Shown: positions 14,234-16,039 of the stretch, piece after piece | Position numbering within the stretch: the first letter of the stretch is position 1 | Layout: each line of letters begins with the position of its first letter | Assembly: GCA_946184215.1 (NCBI GenBank) | Contig: CAMHER010000021.1 | Span: 1 to 16,039, forward strand | Reading direction: 5' to 3' | Source of the DNA: an uncultured Clostridia bacterium | GTDB lineage: Bacteria > Bacillota > Clostridia > Oscillospirales > Oscillospiraceae | DNA: 16,039 nt | Made by a program: the position numbers and the translations under genes | The notes under the pieces: model-generated | Seen by the model: only the letters and a program-made list of their open reading frames with translations | Told to the model about the DNA's origin: nothing | Databases searched by the model: none

Positions 14234-14268
14234 AAATGCCTCGATTTCCAATGAAATCGAGGCATTTT
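14234..14268. terminator. rho-independent terminator after operon C
   Basis: AAATGCCTCGATTT (14234-14247) and AAATCGAGGCATTT (14254-14267) form a perfect 14-bp stem with a 6-nt loop and a final TTTT on the plus strand. It lies between two convergent genes and may also stop fic transcription. Confidence 0.85.
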
Positions 14269-14313
14269 CGCGCGTTGATAACGGACTTGATCGTCCATCT
14301 TACACCTCCGACA

Positions 14314-15210
14314 TTACGTTTCATATTCGATCCCAAAATAGTCCAGGACCGCTTTGAAGTCATCCTGCATCAGTAGACAGGTGTCGCGGAGATAGCCGGG
14401 CATTTTGTCCCACTCTTTCAGACCGCGGTAGTAGAACATTTTATGCCGGTCATCGATGATGAAGGGGACGATCCCGAAGCGGAGACACTCCTTGAACAAG
14501 ATCAGCCGCCCGACACGTCCGTTGCCGTCCTGAAAGGGATGGATACGCTCAAAACAAACATGAAAGTCAAGCAGATCCTCAAGATCCGGCTCAGGGCTGC
14601 TGTTATACCCTTTTAACAGCTTCGCCATGGCCGCAGGAACCTGGGAGGGGAGAGTCGTAGTCTGCCCGCCTACTTCATTTGGTACCTTTTTATATCCGCC
14701 TACGACAAACCAGGGTTGGCGGCTGTCGCTGGTACCGCTTTTGAGTGTGCGGTGCAGTTCTTTGATAAACGTCTCAGTAAGCGGTTTCGCGGCATTCTCA
14801 ATGACAAGATCAATGCAACGGAAATGGTTGGCGGTCTCAACCACATCGTCAACATTGACGCTCTCTCCCTCAAGGCCGATCGTGTTCGTCTCAAAGATAT
14901 AGCGAGTCTGATCGTGCGTGAGCCGGCTGCCCTCGATGTGATTGGAGTTGTAGGTCATGTCGACCTGTAGCTTGTGATAGATTCCACCGCGCAGCTGCAT
15001 TTTCTTTTCCGCCCGCAGCCGCTCCAGCAGCGTCTTCGGCAAGGTCTGCCGCTTGTTGATCCGCTCCGGCCGATCGGCGTCCTCGGGGATCCACCAGGTT
15101 TTCCCCTTGAGGACCGCGCCTGGAATACGGTCGTGGGCGCAGTAGTTCCGCACCGTGCGCTCTGCCACGCCCCACTTTGCCGCACATTCGGCAACAGTGA
15201 TCAAATTCAT
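14314..15210 (-). CDS. Fic family protein with N-terminal helix-turn-helix
   Basis: 298 residues. Residues 2-45 form a DNA-binding helix-turn-helix of MerR/excisionase type (LITVAECAAKWGVAERTVRN, ending in a WWIP wing). An inhibitory motif of the (S/T)xxxE(G/N) type, SNHIEG, is at 89-94. The complete Fic core HPFQDGNGRVGR is at 224-235, so AMP transfer from ATP to a target hydroxyl is plausible and self-inhibited by the N-terminal glutamate (class II). The start at 15210 follows GAGGTGG by 5 nt; a longer frame to 15249 runs into the promoter. It stands alone, with no visible antitoxin gene. Target unknown; self-regulation through the HTH is possible. Confidence 0.9.
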   Translation of the reverse strand: MNLITVAECAAKWGVAERTVRNYCAHDRIPGAVLKGKTWWIPEDADRPERINKRQTLPKTLLERLRAEKKMQLRGGIYHKLQVDMTYNSNHIEGSRLTHDQTRYIFETNTIGLEGESVNVDDVVETANHFRCIDLVIENAAKPLTETFIKELHRTLKSGTSDSRQPWFVVGGYKKVPNEVGGQTTTLPSQVPAAMAKLLKGYNSSPEPDLEDLLDFHVCFERIHPFQDGNGRVGRLILFKECLRFGIVPFIIDDRHKMFYYRGLKEWDKMPGYLRDTCLLMQDDFKAVLDYFGIEYET

Positions 15211-15228
15211 ACAAACCACCTCGAATAG

Positions 15229-15257
15229 AGTATATACCATTACCGGCAAGAAGTAAA
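15229..15257 (-). promoter_or_regulatory. promoter of fic
   Basis: On the minus strand, TTTACT (15257-15252), 17 bp, then TATACT (15234-15229). The start would be near 15222, almost at the ribosome binding site, leaving a very short leader of about 12 nt. Confidence 0.65.
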
Positions 15258-15290
15258 CACGATTTTACTAATAAAGAAAAATTCTTGCCG
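15244..15290. promoter_or_regulatory. nested inverted repeats over the fic promoter (operator candidate)
   Basis: CGGCAAGAA (15244-15252) pairs with TTCTTGCCG (15282-15290). Inside it, AGTAAA (15252-15257), which is the -35 box, is mirrored by TTTACT (15264-15269). A bound regulator would block the promoter; the Fic protein's own HTH is a candidate. Confidence 0.45.
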
Positions 15291-15510
15291 ATAAAATGTG
15301 TTTCCCATAAGAATCCCCAGGTATTCCGTAGCGGAGCGGGATACCTGGGGATCTGTTCTTCTTGAGCGGATAATGTTTATTATTACTGACAAATATGCAG
15401 ATTTTTTTAGAGTAATAAACATTACGCCAGATGGCAGTTAGCGTCAGCAGACTTCATTTAGTTGCTGACAAATTGTCAGCAACTAAATAAGCAAAGAGAT
15501 ACAGATAGAA
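15291..15510. repeat. gene-free stretch with three strong inverted repeats
   Basis: No gene is seen. Three palindromes occur: ATCCCCAGGTAT/ATACCTGGGGAT (15313-15324/15341-15352, 12 bp), TAATGTTTATTA/TAATAAACATTA (15371-15382/15413-15424, 12 bp), and ATTTAGTTGCTGACA/TGTCAGCAACTAAAT (15456-15470/15474-15488, 15 bp with a 3-nt loop). CTGACAAAT is repeated directly near 15386 and at 15465-15473. The first stem could be a terminator; the others have no obvious role and may be ends or transfer sites of lost elements. Confidence 0.5.
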
Positions 15511-15511
15511 G

Positions 15512-15536
15512 AACCCGTTACAAGCCATAACGGGTT
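15512..15536 (-). terminator. terminator after the tnpV remnant
   Basis: AACCCGTTA (15512-15520) and TAACGGGTT (15528-15536) form a 9-bp stem with a 7-nt loop. The minus-strand continuation is CTTCTATCT, moderately T-rich. It lies 14 bp after the remnant's stop codon. Confidence 0.6.
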
Positions 15537-15550
15537 TGAAGCATTTCCAA

Positions 15551-15706
15551 TTACCTGTAAACCAATTCGCTCAATACAACTTCCTCTGCCCTTGCCTGGA
15601 TGCTGTTCATGCCTTTGATCCACTCCATCTGATCGGAGGCTTTGAGCACTTCGGTCACGCCTTCGCGCTGAGCCAGCTGATTCATAATCAGTTCTACACG
15701 TTCCGT
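15551..15706 (-). pseudogene. tnpV remnant (C-terminal third)
   Basis: About 51 codons ending at TAA (15551-15553) spell TERVELIMNQLAQREGVTEV, then LKASDQMEWIKGMNSIQARAEEVVL.E.VY. This is the characteristic end of TnpV, a small protein of unknown function carried by clostridial transposons and integrative elements. The N-terminal part, including its conserved RPIG.WG..... segment, is missing and is replaced by unrelated sequence near 15706. Identified from memory of the family; only a fragment, so no function is expected. Confidence 0.6.
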
Positions 15707-15848
15707 GCAGCACAAGGTCGATCTCGATCTCGTTATGCCAATGCGGAGGCAGCTTGCCCTTTCATATGGATATCTCGTCATCCAAAATGATGCGAATAGG
15801 AGTATCCTCGATATATTTAACCTCTTCCTTCCAGATCTGTACGGCCAT
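15707..15848 (-). pseudogene. remnant of an AraC-type regulator's cupin domain
   Basis: From the ATG at 15848, behind GAAAAGAGGG, the frame reads MAVQIWKEEVKYIEDTPIRI and stops at TGA (15762-15764, codon 29). In the same frame it continues KGKLPPHWHNEIEIDLVLHG before merging with the tnpV remnant out of frame. The PPHWHNEIEI block is the typical sugar-sensing cupin of AraC-family regulators. The DNA-binding domain is gone. It has its own promoter-like sequence, so a 28-residue peptide could still be made, but a broken gene is far more likely. Confidence 0.5.
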
Positions 15849-15875
15849 CCCTCTTTTCTGATTTTTTACTTTTTC

Positions 15876-15903
15876 AGTATAAGTGCACAATACATTTTGT
15901 CAC
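15876..15903 (-). promoter_or_regulatory. promoter of the AraC-type remnant
   Basis: On the minus strand, GTGACA (15903-15898), 16 bp, then TATACT (15881-15876), 28 bp upstream of the start codon at 15848. Confidence 0.5.
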
Positions 15904-15957
15904 GGTTTTTTCGGAGAACAATCAGGATCCTCAAATTAAAGCCAAAATACAAGCAGA

Positions 15958-15993
15958 TGGCTAAAAGCATCATGAGAGCGATGCTTTTAGCCA
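15958..15993. terminator. terminator-like hairpin near the window end
   Basis: TGGCTAAAAGCATC (15958-15971) and GATGCTTTTAGCCA (15980-15993) form a perfect 14-bp stem with an 8-nt loop. No clear T run follows on either strand. It could end a gene lying to the right of the window. No gene is seen in 15904-16039. Confidence 0.5.
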
Positions 15994-16039
15994 CCAAGAC
16001 CAGAACAAAGCGGAAAACAGGCGTGACCGCAAAAGCAAA

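Noticed and set aside
15313..15352. tRNA-like or rRNA-like fold
   Set aside because: It forms one long hairpin; no cloverleaf, T-arm or anticodon arm can be drawn.

Overview
The window looks like a chromosomal segment of a GC-rich, Gram-positive Clostridia member, probably of the Oscillospiraceae type. This is inferred from strong AGGAGG-type ribosome binding sites, a CUT1 sugar transporter with a lipoprotein binding protein, an RpiR-family regulator, TnpV debris and DUF2188. The species cannot be named from the sequence.

Positions 1-3020 are a worn mobile-element region. It holds a transcription unit (promoter at 61-88, structured leader, 43-codon ORF, DUF2188 gene, terminator). This is followed by a gene-poor stretch with GTTGCACC repeats, a minus-strand tyrosine integrase that is intact in frame except for two nonsense codons, and an in-frame chimera of a Y-family DNA polymerase scrap with the tail of a second integrase. 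It ends in a tandemly duplicated hairpin and a bidirectional terminator.

Positions 3150-14209 are an amino-sugar, most likely sialic acid, catabolic cluster in three operons. Operon A (minus) encodes a binding protein, two permeases, NanQ/YhcH, an N-acetylneuraminate lyase and NagA. Operon B (minus) encodes a ROK-type kinase, an SGNH esterase and a DUF624 membrane protein. Operon C (plus, divergent from B) encodes an N-acylglucosamine 2-epimerase and an RpiR/MurR-type regulator. Proposed route: import, anomer conversion (NanQ), cleavage to ManNAc and pyruvate (lyase), epimerisation of free ManNAc to GlcNAc (AGE-type epimerase), phosphorylation (ROK kinase), and deacetylation to glucosamine-6-phosphate (NagA). 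No NanE-type ManNAc-6-P epimerase, NagB, sialidase or transporter ATPase lies in the window. A near-identical palindrome, TTGAAA-N5-TTTCAA, sits at the promoters of operons A and C, and a looser version at operon B; it is the candidate operator of the local regulator.

Positions 14234-16039 hold a terminator, a Fic protein with an N-terminal DNA-binding domain under a promoter packed with nested inverted repeats, a gene-free stretch rich in perfect palindromes, and a decayed junction of an AraC-type cupin fragment with the tail of a TnpV gene. The metabolic cluster is compact and intact, while both flanks are mobile-element debris.
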